Counted from the stretch's first letter, positions 43,513 to 52,873 are shown. The stretch: 64,000 bases of DNA from Alteriqipengyuania_B sp035481675 (GCF_035481675.1 NZ_JAYJJW010000002.1:248001-312000); one strand, 5' to 3'. Notes: generated by a model not told the origin, from the letters alone. A program made the numbers and translations.

Positions 43513-44322
43513 TCAGGCAGCCTTGCGGATTTTCTCGCCGGCGAGGCTGATGCGGTTCTGGATCGGAGCGAATGCTTCGTTGGCCAGCTTGATGTTCTCT
43601 TCGGTGCGCTTCGAACCGTACTTCACGACCGTGTCGAAGTTGCGACGGGCGATTTCGCCCTGCAGCTTGAACAGTTCGGTCGGGCTCTTGACGGCGGCGA
43701 AGAGACGCAGGTCTTCGGTGGTCTGCTGGAACACGCTCTTGGCGTCTTCCACGCTTTCACGGGCCATGGTCTGCATGCCGCTGGCGAGGATCTTGCCGGA
43801 CTCAACGACGGCTTCGACGTTGCCCTTGGTGAATTCGCCCATTTCGCCGGCGAAGTCGCCAGCCTTGGCGTAAGCGGCCTTGGCGCGGTCCTGCATGTCG
43901 GCAGCGGTTGCCTTGAACTTCGACTCGGCCTTCTTGGCGGTGGTCTTGGTGGTAGCCATGATGGTGGTATCCTTCTTGGTGGCGCGCTTGGCCGCAGTCT
44001 TGGCGGGGGCACGCTTGGTGGTCTTCTTGGCGGCGGCCTTTTTGGCAGCCGGCTTCACGGTCTTGGTCTTGGACTTGGTCGGGGCCTTCTTCGCCGCCGG
44101 CTTCTTGGCAGCTTTCTTGGCCGGGGCGGTCTTCGCCGGGGCCTTGGTCGCACCCGGAACGTCTGCCTTGGCGGCGGGCGTCTCGGCAACCGGCTTGGCC
44201 TCTGCCTTGGAAGATTCCGCCTTTGCGGCTTCGGCCTTCTTGGCCTCGACCTTCTGCGCGGCAGCGGCTTCGGCGTAGGCGCGCTCTGCGGCCTGGTCGA
44301 TCTTGCTCACTGTCTCACTCAT
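43513..44322 (-). CDS. Phasin fused to a histone-H1-like Lys/Ala-rich N-terminal domain
   Basis: A 269-residue protein from ATG 44322. Residues 1-45 are acidic/alanine-rich, residues 45-121 are dominated by KKAAKK, KPAAKK and KRAPAK repeats of the H1/PhaF type, and residues 122-269 form a phasin_2-like helical domain (ESKFKATAADMQDRAKAAYA, then GMQTMARESVEDAKSVFQQT). It should coat polyhydroxyalkanoate granules and could tie them to the nucleoid. An internal in-frame ATG at 43959 with AAGGA 10 bases upstream could yield the phasin domain alone. phaC is the next gene upstream. Confidence 0.87.
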   Translation of the reverse strand: MSETVSKIDQAAERAYAEAAAAQKVEAKKAEAAKAESSKAEAKPVAETPAAKADVPGATKAPAKTAPAKKAAKKPAAKKAPTKSKTKTVKPAAKKAAAKKTTKRAPAKTAAKRATKKDTTIMATTKTTAKKAESKFKATAADMQDRAKAAYAKAGDFAGEMGEFTKGNVEAVVESGKILASGMQTMARESVEDAKSVFQQTTEDLRLFAAVKSPTELFKLQGEIARRNFDTVVKYGSKRTEENIKLANEAFAPIQNRISLAGEKIRKAA

Positions 44323-44337
44323 GATAAACCTCAACTC

Positions 44338-44404
44338 TTGTTGCACTGCACAATATAGGCATGCTGCAAGTGCGTTGCAAGGGATTTTTTGTGCACTGCA
44401 CAAA
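44338..44404 (-). promoter_or_regulatory. TGCA-type repeats, candidate PhaR operators upstream of the phasin
   Basis: Two near-identical imperfect palindromes, TTGCACTGCACAA (44341-44353) and TTGTGCACTGCACAAA (44389-44404), flank a looser copy (TGCTGCAAGTGCGTTGCAA). They lie 16-82 bp before the phasin ATG. PhaR, the granule-responsive repressor of phasin genes, binds TGC/GCA-rich sites of this kind, so autoregulation by granule load is likely. phaR itself is not in the window. Confidence 0.6.
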
Positions 44405-44443
44405 AACCCGTAAGAGATTGGTTTGGAAAGGTATTCCCGGGGT

Positions 44444-46393
44444 TTAGCGCGCTTTTACGTAGCGCCCCGGCGCATCTTCCAGCACCTGGTCTTTCCAGCC
44501 GCCGGGCGCGCGTTTTCCCTTCGCCTCGACCGTCTTCGTACCGTGCGACAGCAGCCACTGGTGCCAGTGCGGCCACCAGCTGCCGGGATGCTCCTGCGCC
44601 CCTTCGACGAATTCCGCGAGCGAGCCATACTCACCGTCATTCGTCCAGTACTGGTACTTGCCCGAGCCGGGCGGGTTGACGACCCCCGCGATGTGCCCGC
44701 TGCCCGCCAGCATGAAGGTGACGGGGCTGGCGAAGTGATCGGTAACGCGGAACACGCTTTCGGCAGGGGCGATATGGTCTTCCCGCCCAGCCTGGACGTA
44801 GCTCGGCGTGGTGACTCTTGCGAGGTCGATCTTTTCACCCAGTGCGCTGACCGCGCCCGGCTTCACCAGCAGGTTGTCGCGGTACAATTCGCGCAAATAC
44901 TGCTGGTGCCACTTGGCCGGCAGGTTGGTCACGTCGCCGTTCCAGTGGAGGAGGTCGAACGCCGGATAGTCCTCCCCCATCAGGTAGTTGTTGACGACGT
45001 AGTTCCAGATGAGGTCGGTACCGCGCAGCATGTTGAAGGTGGCGGCCATCACTCGCCCGTCGACATAGCCGTCGGGCGCGGACTGCTTGAGCGCATCGAG
45101 CCCGGCATCGTCGATGAAGACCTTGAGCTCGCCCGCTTTTTCGAAATCGACCTGCGCGGTGAAGAAGGTGGCGCTCTTCACCTTCTCAGCCTCGCCCTTC
45201 GCCTCCAGCACGCTGAGCGTCGCGGCAAGCGTGGTGCCCGCGACGCAATAGCCGATCGTGTGGACGTCCTTCACGCCAAGCCGTTCGCGGATGTGGTCGA
45301 TCGCGTCGATCTGGGCGGCGATGTAATCGTCCCACGTCACCTCGGCGAGAGTCTCGTCGGCGGACTTCCAGCTGACCATGAAGGTCGAAATGCCCTGGCC
45401 GACCGCCCAGCGAACGAAGCTCTTCTTCTCGTTCAGGTCGAGGATGTAGAAGCGGTTGATCCACGGCGGGAAGATCACCAGCGGCGTCTCCAGCACCTTG
45501 TCCGTGGTCGGCGAATACTGGATCAGCTGGTAGAGCGGAGTTTCGTGCACGACCTTGCCGGGCGTGGTGGCGATGTTGCGGCCGACCTCGAATGCTTCGG
45601 GGTCCACATGGGTCAGCTGGCCCTTCTTGAGGTCCGCGATCAGGTGCTCCATCCCCTTCACCAGGTTCTGCCCGCCGGTCTGCATCGTGCGTTCGAGCAC
45701 CAGCGGATTCGTCATCGGGAAATGGTCGGGGCTCAGCGCCTCCAGCACGGTGCGGGTCGAGAAGCGCAGCTTGTCGCGCTGCTCCGGCGTAAGGCCCTCG
45801 ACCTCGTCCACCATCGCACCGATCCGTTCGGCCAGCATCAGGTAGGTCTGGTGGATCAGCGCGAACATCGGCTGCTGGCGCCACTTGGGATCGGCGAAGC
45901 GGCGGTCCTTGCGCGGCAGGTCCGGCTCCTCGTCCCCCGCCAGCGCCGCCATTCCGCCGGTGAACTGGCCGAGCACGTCCTGCCACAGCTTGACGCTTTC
46001 GTTGACCAGCTCCTGCTGGCGGCCCGGGTCGGCGATCGGCATCTGCTTCCACCAGTCGTCGAAGAACCGCTGGAAGCGCGCGGGATCGGCGAAAGGCTGC
46101 GCCGGATTTACCGCGGCCATGTTCATGGAACCCATGCCGAACGAACCGGGCGCCATCGCACGGTAATCGCCCCACATCGCCTGCAGCTGCTGGCCCAGTG
46201 CCGCCCAGTCCGGCTGCCCCGCGCCGGCACCCGGCACCGGGAATTCCATTGCAGCGGGCATCGCCGGCATCTGCCCGCCCGCCATCGCGGCAAAGAAACC
46301 CTGCGTCGCTTCCGCCTGTCGCTGCATCAGCTCGCCCATCTGGCGGGCAGCGGTGTCGAAAGCGGCGGTGGGGTCGGAGTCGTAGTCAGCCAT
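44444..46393 (-). CDS. phaC: Class I poly(3-hydroxyalkanoate) synthase
   Basis: A 649-residue class I PHA synthase. The lipase-like box is GYCVAG with catalytic Cys383, the conserved Trp-rich PPWINRFYILDL is present, and the catalytic Asp and His lie in HWNGDVTNLPAKWH and GSGHIAGVVNPP. It polymerises 3-hydroxyacyl-CoA into polyester at the granule surface. The N-terminal 110 residues are Ala/Gly/Met-rich, as usual. The phasin gene lies 120 bp downstream on the same strand. Confidence 0.96.
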   Translation of the reverse strand: MADYDSDPTAAFDTAARQMGELMQRQAEATQGFFAAMAGGQMPAMPAAMEFPVPGAGAGQPDWAALGQQLQAMWGDYRAMAPGSFGMGSMNMAAVNPAQPFADPARFQRFFDDWWKQMPIADPGRQQELVNESVKLWQDVLGQFTGGMAALAGDEEPDLPRKDRRFADPKWRQQPMFALIHQTYLMLAERIGAMVDEVEGLTPEQRDKLRFSTRTVLEALSPDHFPMTNPLVLERTMQTGGQNLVKGMEHLIADLKKGQLTHVDPEAFEVGRNIATTPGKVVHETPLYQLIQYSPTTDKVLETPLVIFPPWINRFYILDLNEKKSFVRWAVGQGISTFMVSWKSADETLAEVTWDDYIAAQIDAIDHIRERLGVKDVHTIGYCVAGTTLAATLSVLEAKGEAEKVKSATFFTAQVDFEKAGELKVFIDDAGLDALKQSAPDGYVDGRVMAATFNMLRGTDLIWNYVVNNYLMGEDYPAFDLLHWNGDVTNLPAKWHQQYLRELYRDNLLVKPGAVSALGEKIDLARVTTPSYVQAGREDHIAPAESVFRVTDHFASPVTFMLAGSGHIAGVVNPPGSGKYQYWTNDGEYGSLAEFVEGAQEHPGSWWPHWHQWLLSHGTKTVEAKGKRAPGGWKDQVLEDAPGRYVKAR

Positions 46394-46485
46394 GCCTGTT
46401 CAATAGCCCAAGGGCGGTGAAAGTTTCGAGTCCCGGTGCGCGATCGCGATTGAATTGTGCAGCCGCTATCGGCATCACGCCCCGC

Positions 46486-47661
46486 ATGAGCCGCGACTTC
46501 TACCGCATCAAGCGCCTGCCGCCCTATGTCATCGCCGAGGTGAACGGCATGCGCCATGCCGCCCGGCGGGCAGGGCGCGACATCATCGATCTCGGCATGG
46601 GTAATCCCGACCAGCCGCCGCCGCAGCACGTGATCGACAAGCTGGTGGAAGTGGCCGCGAAGCCCGATGCACACGGCTATTCCCAGTCGAAGGGCATCCC
46701 GGGACTTCGCCGGGCGCAGGCCAACTACTACCAGCGCCGCTTCGGCGTAGAGCTCGACCCCGAAAGCGAAGTGGTGGTCACCATGGGGTCCAAGGAAGGG
46801 CTCGCCAGCCTAGCCACCGCGATCACCGCGCCGGGCGACGTGGTGCTGGCGCCCAACCCCAGCTACCCGATCCATACCTACGGCTTCATCCTGGCAGGTG
46901 CCACGATCCGCGAAATCCCGACTACGCCGGGCGACGCCTATTTCAACATCCTCGACAAGGCGATGGCCCATAGCGTGCCGCGCCCGACGATACTGATCGT
47001 GAATTACCCGTCAAACCCCACGGCAGAGGTCGCCGACCTGGAATTCTACACCCGGGTGGTCGACTGGGCGCGGGAAAACGAAGTGATGGTCATCTCCGAC
47101 CTCGCCTATTCGGAATTGTATTACGACGGCAAGCCGACGCCATCGATCCTGCAGGTTCCGGGCGCGAAGGATGTCGCGGTCGAGTTCACCAGCCTCAGCA
47201 AGACCTACCGCATGGCGGGCTGGCGGATCGGTTTCGCGGTCGGCAATGCGGAGATGATCGCCGCCCTGACGCGGGTGAAAAGCTATCTCGATTACGGGGC
47301 CTTCACCCCGATCCAGGCGGCGGCCTGCGCGGCGCTCAACGGGCCGCAGGATGTCGTCGAGGAGAACCGGCAGACGTTCCAGCGCCGGCGCGACCTCCTG
47401 GTCGAGAGCTTCACCCGGGCCGGCTGGCCGATCCCGGCCCCGGCTGCATCGATGTTCGCCTGGGCCCCGCTGCCCGAGAAGATGAGCAATCTCGGCAGCC
47501 TCGAATTTTCCAAGCAATTGCTGGAAAAGGCAGGCGTCGCCGTTGCGCCGGGCGTCGGTTACGGCGAGGCCGGCGAAGGTTTCGTGCGCATTGCCCTCGT
47601 CGAGAACGAGCAGCGCATCCGCCAGGCCGCGCGCAACATCAAGCGCTTCCTCGCCGACTAG
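46486..47661 (+). CDS. alaC: Class I aminotransferase, AlaC-like
   Basis: A 391-residue PLP enzyme from ATG 46486. The opening DFYRIKRLPPYVIAEVNGMR and IIDLGMGNPDQP, then GSKEGLASLATAI, VNYPSNPTA and the Schiff-base Lys in SLSKTYRMAGWRIG, closely follow E. coli AlaC, a glutamate-pyruvate transaminase; such proteins are also annotated as LL-diaminopimelate aminotransferase. AlaC is preferred because of the RLPPY and HGYS-x-S-x-G-I-P pattern. Divergent from phaC. Confidence 0.85.
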   Translation: MSRDFYRIKRLPPYVIAEVNGMRHAARRAGRDIIDLGMGNPDQPPPQHVIDKLVEVAAKPDAHGYSQSKGIPGLRRAQANYYQRRFGVELDPESEVVVTMGSKEGLASLATAITAPGDVVLAPNPSYPIHTYGFILAGATIREIPTTPGDAYFNILDKAMAHSVPRPTILIVNYPSNPTAEVADLEFYTRVVDWARENEVMVISDLAYSELYYDGKPTPSILQVPGAKDVAVEFTSLSKTYRMAGWRIGFAVGNAEMIAALTRVKSYLDYGAFTPIQAAACAALNGPQDVVEENRQTFQRRRDLLVESFTRAGWPIPAPAASMFAWAPLPEKMSNLGSLEFSKQLLEKAGVAVAPGVGYGEAGEGFVRIALVENEQRIRQAARNIKRFLAD

Positions 47662-47677
47662 ACTTCGGAGCATCGCC

Positions 47678-48487
47678 ATGACCGCCCTCGATTTCACCAG
47701 CGACGACCGCGTTTCCATCGACGTTGCCGACCACGTCGCGCACGTCCGGCTGACCCGTGCGGACAAGATGAACGCGCTCGACCCCGCCATGTTCGAACGC
47801 ATCATCGCCGCCGGCACCGCGCTGCGCAGCGCGAAAGGCGTTCGCGCGGTCGTGCTTTCGGGAGAGGGGCGGGCCTTCTGTGCCGGGCTCGACACCGCCA
47901 GCTTCGGCGCGCAGGCCGACCCCGATGCGCCGCCCTTGCAGGAACGGACCTACGGCAACGCCAACAAGTACCAGGAAGTCGCGATGACCTGGCGCAAGTG
48001 CCCGGTCCCGGTGATCGCCGCGCTCCATGGCGTGTGTTTCGGCGGCGGGCTGCAGATCGCGAGCGGCGCGGACATCCGGATCGCCCATCCTGCCACGCGC
48101 ATGGCGGTGATGGAGATGAAATGGGGGCTGGTGCCCGACATGGGCGGCTTCGCCCTGTGGCGCGGCAATGTGCGCGACGATGTCTTGCGCGAACTTACTT
48201 ACACCGCGCGGGAATTCCTGGCCGAGGAAGGCAAGGCGCTGGGCTTCGTCACCGAGATGGCGGACGACCCGCTCGCCCGCGCGCAGGAACTTGCCACCGC
48301 TATGGCCGGCCGCAATCCGGACGCGATCCGTGCGGCCAAGCAGCTCGCCAACACCGTGCCCGACATGGGCGAGGACGCGATCCTGCTGGCAGAGGCCGAG
48401 GCGCAGGCCGGCGTCATCCGCACCCCGAACCAGATCGAGGCGGTGATGGCGGAACTGCAGAAGCGCGCGGCGAACTACGCCGACTAG
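47678..48487 (+). CDS. Enoyl-CoA hydratase/isomerase (crotonase) family protein
   Basis: A 269-residue crotonase from ATG 47678, 17 bp after the aminotransferase stop. CoA-binding and oxyanion-hole segments are RAVVLSGEGRAFCAGLD and ALHGVCFGGGLQIASGADIRI. The catalytic Glu positions are less certain: MEMKWGLVPDMGG has Asp where hydratases usually carry a second Glu, so hydratase activity is not assured. The reaction may be hydration, isomerisation or hydrolysis of an acyl-CoA. Confidence 0.85.
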   Translation: MTALDFTSDDRVSIDVADHVAHVRLTRADKMNALDPAMFERIIAAGTALRSAKGVRAVVLSGEGRAFCAGLDTASFGAQADPDAPPLQERTYGNANKYQEVAMTWRKCPVPVIAALHGVCFGGGLQIASGADIRIAHPATRMAVMEMKWGLVPDMGGFALWRGNVRDDVLRELTYTAREFLAEEGKALGFVTEMADDPLARAQELATAMAGRNPDAIRAAKQLANTVPDMGEDAILLAEAEAQAGVIRTPNQIEAVMAELQKRAANYAD

Positions 48488-48494
48488 CGATACT

Positions 48495-49271
48495 TCAGCC
48501 GAACACGGCGGCGATCTGCATCCCGTCCACGATCTGCGTGCCGTCCATGTTCCACAGGCGCAGGCGCTCGCTGGAAAAGCCGTGATCGGCCCACTGGCTG
48601 TTGGTTTCGGCCAGCCACCAGCCGTCCTGCGTCACAGGCTCCGGGTCGAGGATGTTGAACGACCAGTTGATCGAGCTGATCGGGCCCGGCCGCTCCATCG
48701 CCCGCATCGCGCCGGGCGGCAGCGTGTCGCCGACGAGGATCAGCTGAGAAACCGGGTCGAGCCCGTGGTCGCCTTTCAGCCGCAGCCAGCGCCGCACCAC
48801 CGGCGGCCCCTTGCCGGAAAAATCCTGCCCCCGCCGCAGCTCGAAATGATTGCGAATGAAGACTGGCCCCTTGTCGGCCATCACGATCTCGGCATCGTCG
48901 GGATCGAAGGCGACGTTGTCCGCCCTGGCGGCAGGGTGGCGGGCGTTGGGATCGCGCGCGGCGCCGAACAGGAAGAAGGCAGTGAGCGCCACTTCGCCAT
49001 CGCACAGGATTTCGCTGCGCAGCTGGGTCACGTTGCGCCCCCGCCGGACGATCTGCACGCGGGTCTCCACCGTTTCGCCCACGGGCGCGACGAAGCCGAC
49101 CTGCGCTGCCCGCAAGGGCGGCAGGTCGGGGAATGCGCGGATCGCGGCGGTATAGGCAATCAGCGTCGATGCGCCGCCGTAGAACGTGCGCCCCTGCATC
49201 CAGGTCTGCGCGTCGGGCAGGGTCTGCGGGCCGGGTTTGCCGACCGGGTCGAGAAAGTCCGTCAAAGCCAT
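48495..49271 (-). CDS. Acyl-CoA thioesterase-like double hotdog protein
   Basis: A 258-residue protein from ATG 49271; upstream in-frame codons are not conserved-looking. It has the TesB/thioesterase II-like layout with two hotdog halves: QTWMQGRTFYGGASTLIAYTA with FVAPVGETVETRVQIVRRGRNV in the first, and ISSINWSFNILDP with DGWWLAETNSQWADHGF in the second. The QGRTFYGG and ADHGFSSER segments resemble the 4-hydroxybenzoyl-CoA/TesB-like group often annotated as thioesterase family protein. Confidence 0.82.
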   Translation of the reverse strand: MALTDFLDPVGKPGPQTLPDAQTWMQGRTFYGGASTLIAYTAAIRAFPDLPPLRAAQVGFVAPVGETVETRVQIVRRGRNVTQLRSEILCDGEVALTAFFLFGAARDPNARHPAARADNVAFDPDDAEIVMADKGPVFIRNHFELRRGQDFSGKGPPVVRRWLRLKGDHGLDPVSQLILVGDTLPPGAMRAMERPGPISSINWSFNILDPEPVTQDGWWLAETNSQWADHGFSSERLRLWNMDGTQIVDGMQIAAVFG

Positions 49272-49388
49272 GGCGCAAAGCTGTAGACACCTCGTGGCTA
49301 TCTGCAACCTATGTTGGCGGGCGCTCCTCCTGCACAAACGCATTGAACTGCGCCGGTGGCTAAGCTAGGGGGCCAGCCTTCGCGTGCC

Positions 49389-49462
49389 GGCCCGATGGCG
49401 GAGTGGTTACGCAGAGGACTGCAAATCCTTGCACGCCGGTTCGATTCCGGCTCGGGCCTCCA
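49389..49462 (+). tRNA. tRNA-Cys (anticodon GCA)
   Basis: A 74-nt cloverleaf with encoded CCA. The acceptor is GGCCCGA/TCGGGCC, the D stem GCG/CGC, the anticodon loop CTGCAAA (anticodon GCA), and the T arm GCCGG-TTCGATT-CCGGC. Confidence 0.95.
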
Positions 49463-49520
49463 CACGCGAAGCACATAATGTTGCGGTCCCGCGCCTTGCG
49501 CACTAAGGGGCCACGCAGGC

Positions 49521-49596
49521 GCCGCTTTAGCTCAGGTGGTAGAGCACATCATTCGTAATGATGGGGTCAGAGGTTCGAGTCCTCTAAGCGGCACCA
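49521..49596 (+). tRNA. tRNA-Thr (anticodon CGT)
   Basis: A 76-nt cloverleaf with encoded CCA. The acceptor is GCCGCTT/AAGCGGC, the D stem GCTC/GAGC, the anticodon stem CATCA/TGATG around TTCGTAA (anticodon CGT), and the T arm AGAGG-TTCGAGT-CCTCT. It lies 58 bp after tRNA-Cys. Confidence 0.95.
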
Positions 49597-49733
49597 CTTT
49601 TCCAGAGAAACACACGATTTCTCCGTTACCGACCCTTCACACCGTGGGTGGGCAGCGGCGGGTTTTGGCGCTATCCCCTTCCCTTTGGAGGGGTGGCCCC
49701 TTGCGGGTGCCCGGGGCAGACGGCTTGGATGGC

Positions 49734-51521
49734 ATGATCGAAGACGACGGACGTATTTCGCCCAGCGAGCGCAAGCCGCGTTTTGCGGACTGGCTGATGG
49801 AGCCGCTGCGCGCCAATGCGGGAACGTATCGCCGCGTTGCGCTGGCGGCGGTGTTCGTGAACCTGTTCGCGCTGGTCACCAGCATTTTCACGATGGTCGT
49901 CTATGACCGGGTGATCCCCAACAACGCCACGGAATCGCTGATCGCGCTCAGCATCGGGCTCGGCATCGTGGTCGTGTTCGATTTCGTGCTGAAGATGCTG
50001 CGGTCCTACCTCACCGACCATGCCGGCGCACGGATCGACCTCGACGTGGGGCGCAAGGTGTTCCAGCAGCTGCTCGCGATCCGGCTGGACCGGCGGCAGG
50101 GCAGCACCGGTGCGCTCGCCGGCCTGATGCGCGAGCTGGAGGCGCTGCGCGATTTCTTCGCCAGCGCCACGGTGCTGGCGATGGTCGACGTGCCGTTCAT
50201 CCTCCTCATCCTGGTGGTGGTGGCGCTGATCGGCGGGCCGGTGGTCTTCGTGCCGATGGTGCTGATCCCGCTGGTGCTGCTCGCAGGCTGGCTCACCAAT
50301 CCCGCGCTCGACCGGCTGAGCGCCCGCGCGCTGGGGCAGGGGCTGCACAAGCAGAGCGTGCTGGTCGAAACCATCGGCGGGCTGGAGACGGTGAAGGCCG
50401 CCGCCGCCGGGCCGATGCTCGCCGCGCGGTGGGACGATGCGGTGGTCGAGCACGCGCAGACGTCGCTCGCCCAGAGATTGACCGCCAATATCGCGCTGAC
50501 CTTCGCGCAGAGCGCGCAGATGATCGGTTATGCCGGCGTCATCATCGTCGGCGTCGGCCAGATCGCCGCGCAGGAGATGTCGCTCGGCGCGCTGATCGCC
50601 TGTTCGATCCTGTCGGGCCGCGCGGTCGCCCCGCTCACCCAGATCGCCTCGATCCTCTCGCGCCTCAACTCGACGCGCTCCGCCTATCGCCAGATCGATT
50701 CGCTGATGCAGACGGAGCGGGAGACGGGCGCCGGCAGCGCGCTCAAGCTTTCCGGGCTTAAAGGCGAGATCGAATTCGCCGATGTCACCTTCGCCTATCC
50801 CGGCACCAAGACCAAGGCGCTCGACAACGTGTCCTTCCGCATCGCGCCGGGGGAACGGGTGGCGCTGGTCGGGCGCGTGGGATCGGGGAAGAGCACGATC
50901 GCGCGGCTCATCATGGGCCTGTTCCCGCCGCTGGAAGGCAACGTGCTGGTCGATAACGTCGACCTGCGCCAGCTGAGCAAGGACGACATCCGCGCCCGCA
51001 TCGGCGCCGCGCTGCAGGAAAGCGTGCTGTTTTCGGGCACGGTGCGCGACAATATCACGCTCGGCCGGGCCGACATTTCGGACGAGGAAATGCTGCGCGC
51101 GGCCACGCTTTCGAAAACCCACGATTTCATGAAGCGCATCCCGGACGGATACGACCGCAAGCTGATGGACCGGGGCGAAGGCCTGTCCGGCGGGCAGCGC
51201 CAGTCGATCGCGCTTGCGCGCGCGCTGGCCGGGAGCCCGCAAGTGCTGCTGTTCGACGAGCCTTCCAGCCAAATGGACAACGAGACGGAAAACGCCGTGC
51301 TGGAGGCGCTGGAAAGCGAAGTGCAGGGCAAGACGCTGGTCGTCATCACCCACCGCACGCCGTTCCTGCGGCTGGTCGACCGGGTCATCGTGATGGACGG
51401 CGGCCGGGTGATCGCGGACGGCAAGCGTGACGAGGTGCTGCCGAACTTCGGCAAGGCCGCGCGCCAGCCCCTGTCGAAACTGCCGAAGGAGGCGCTGGTG
51501 ACGACCGGCGGCAAGAAATGA
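49734..51521 (+). CDS. Type I secretion ABC transporter (permease-ATPase fusion)
   Basis: A 595-residue half-transporter: about 40 N-terminal residues, six membrane helices, then a nucleotide-binding domain with Walker A GRVGSGKST, signature LSGGQRQS and Walker B VLLFDEPSS. The NBD and VVYDRVIPNNATESL resemble LapB, but the N-terminal C39-like domain of LapB/HlyB is absent, so the length is nearer PrtD. ATG 49734 is listed; TTG 49701 with GGAGGGG seven bases upstream is a serious alternative. ATGA-coupled to the adaptor gene. Likely cargo is the convergent serralysin. Confidence 0.88.
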   Translation: MIEDDGRISPSERKPRFADWLMEPLRANAGTYRRVALAAVFVNLFALVTSIFTMVVYDRVIPNNATESLIALSIGLGIVVVFDFVLKMLRSYLTDHAGARIDLDVGRKVFQQLLAIRLDRRQGSTGALAGLMRELEALRDFFASATVLAMVDVPFILLILVVVALIGGPVVFVPMVLIPLVLLAGWLTNPALDRLSARALGQGLHKQSVLVETIGGLETVKAAAAGPMLAARWDDAVVEHAQTSLAQRLTANIALTFAQSAQMIGYAGVIIVGVGQIAAQEMSLGALIACSILSGRAVAPLTQIASILSRLNSTRSAYRQIDSLMQTERETGAGSALKLSGLKGEIEFADVTFAYPGTKTKALDNVSFRIAPGERVALVGRVGSGKSTIARLIMGLFPPLEGNVLVDNVDLRQLSKDDIRARIGAALQESVLFSGTVRDNITLGRADISDEEMLRAATLSKTHDFMKRIPDGYDRKLMDRGEGLSGGQRQSIALARALAGSPQVLLFDEPSSQMDNETENAVLEALESEVQGKTLVVITHRTPFLRLVDRVIVMDGGRVIADGKRDEVLPNFGKAARQPLSKLPKEALVTTGGKK

Positions 51522-52849
51522 GCGCGATGGAAGACGATGCCGTGAGCACGGACGTGGTGCAGGATGACGAACGGGTCGCCACCCTCGCGCCGTCCAAGGC
51601 GGCCAGCTGGATCCTCTATGCCATCGTCGCGATCGTCGTGATCTTTATCGCATGGGCCGCGCTGGCGACGCTGGACGTGGTGGTGCGCGGGCAGGGCCGG
51701 GTCGTGCCGTCCTCGCAATTGCAGGTCGTCTCCAACCTCGAAGGCGGGGTGATCGAGGAAGTCTTCGTGAAGGCCGGCGACACGGTGACGGCGGAGCAGC
51801 CGCTGATGGCGCTCGACCAGACCCAGCGCGGCGGCGACCTGGCGATCAGCCGCTCCGACAGCGCCGCCCTGGCAGCCCGGATCGCGCGCTTGCAGGGCGA
51901 GGCTGCTGGCCGTGCGCCGAACTTTCCCACGGGCGGCGGCGCGGCGATGCAGCAGCAGATCGAGATCGAGCGCGCGCTCTACCAGTCGCGGCAGGCCAAT
52001 TTGTCGAGCCTGGTCGCGGCGGGCGAGGCGCGCATCCGGCAGGCCGAGCGTGCCGTTGAGGAAGCCCGCGCCCAGCTCGACGCCCGCCAGAGCGCCGCGC
52101 GCGCCGCGCAGGAGGAGCTGGCGCTGATCCGCCCCCTTGTCGAGGACGGGATCGAGCCGCGCATCGAGCTGGTGCAGGCGGAAAGCCGCGCCAATTCCAC
52201 CCGCGCCGAAGTGGCCGCGGCGCAGGCGAATATCACCCGCGCCCAGGCGAGCGTGGCGGAAGCGCGTTCCTCGCTGGCGCAGCAGCGGCAGGACTGGCGC
52301 TCTGCCGCCGCGAACGAATTGTCCTCCGCCAATCGCGAATTCGCCGCAGTACGTGGCTCGCAGCCGGCGCTGGCCGAGCGGCTCGACCGGTCGGTGCTCC
52401 GCTCGCCGATGAGCGGGCGCGTCAACCGCGTGCTCAAGAACACGGTCGGCGGATCGGTCGTGCCGGGCGAACCGCTGATCGAGATCGTCCCGAGCGAGGA
52501 TGCGCTGCTGGTCACCGCGCGCATCCGGCCGAGCGACATCGGCTGGGTGGCCATCGGGCAGAAGGCCAAGGTCAACATCACTGCTTACGACCCCACTGTC
52601 TACGGCGGGCTGGACGGCGAAGTCGTTACCATCAGCCCCGATGCGCAGACCGACGAGCGCACGGGCGAGCCCTATTACGAAGTGCAGGTGGCGACCGCGG
52701 CGGACGCGGTGGTGACCGACAGCGGCGATCGCCTGCCGATCGGGCCGGGGATGACCGCAGAGGTCAGCCTGATTTCGGAGAAGCGCTCGGTCCTCGACTA
52801 TATCCTGCGCCCGATCACCCGCCTGCAGCAGCGGGCCTTCCGCGAGTAG
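51518..52849 (+). CDS. HlyD-family type I secretion periplasmic adaptor
   Basis: A 443-residue membrane fusion protein: a cytosolic N terminus, one membrane helix (SWILYAIVAIVVIFIAWAAL), a lipoyl half (GRVVPSSQLQVVSNLEGGVIEE), a long coiled coil rich in Ala, Arg and Gln (about residues 105-290), and the second lipoyl and beta-barrel part (LRSPMSGRVNRVLKNTVGG). It bridges the ABC transporter to a TolC channel. ATG overlaps the ABC stop by four bases. Confidence 0.93.
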   Translation: MSAMEDDAVSTDVVQDDERVATLAPSKAASWILYAIVAIVVIFIAWAALATLDVVVRGQGRVVPSSQLQVVSNLEGGVIEEVFVKAGDTVTAEQPLMALDQTQRGGDLAISRSDSAALAARIARLQGEAAGRAPNFPTGGGAAMQQQIEIERALYQSRQANLSSLVAAGEARIRQAERAVEEARAQLDARQSAARAAQEELALIRPLVEDGIEPRIELVQAESRANSTRAEVAAAQANITRAQASVAEARSSLAQQRQDWRSAAANELSSANREFAAVRGSQPALAERLDRSVLRSPMSGRVNRVLKNTVGGSVVPGEPLIEIVPSEDALLVTARIRPSDIGWVAIGQKAKVNITAYDPTVYGGLDGEVVTISPDAQTDERTGEPYYEVQVATAADAVVTDSGDRLPIGPGMTAEVSLISEKRSVLDYILRPITRLQQRAFRE

Positions 52850-52873
52850 GCAGCAGGCCACAGCGCCAAAGGA

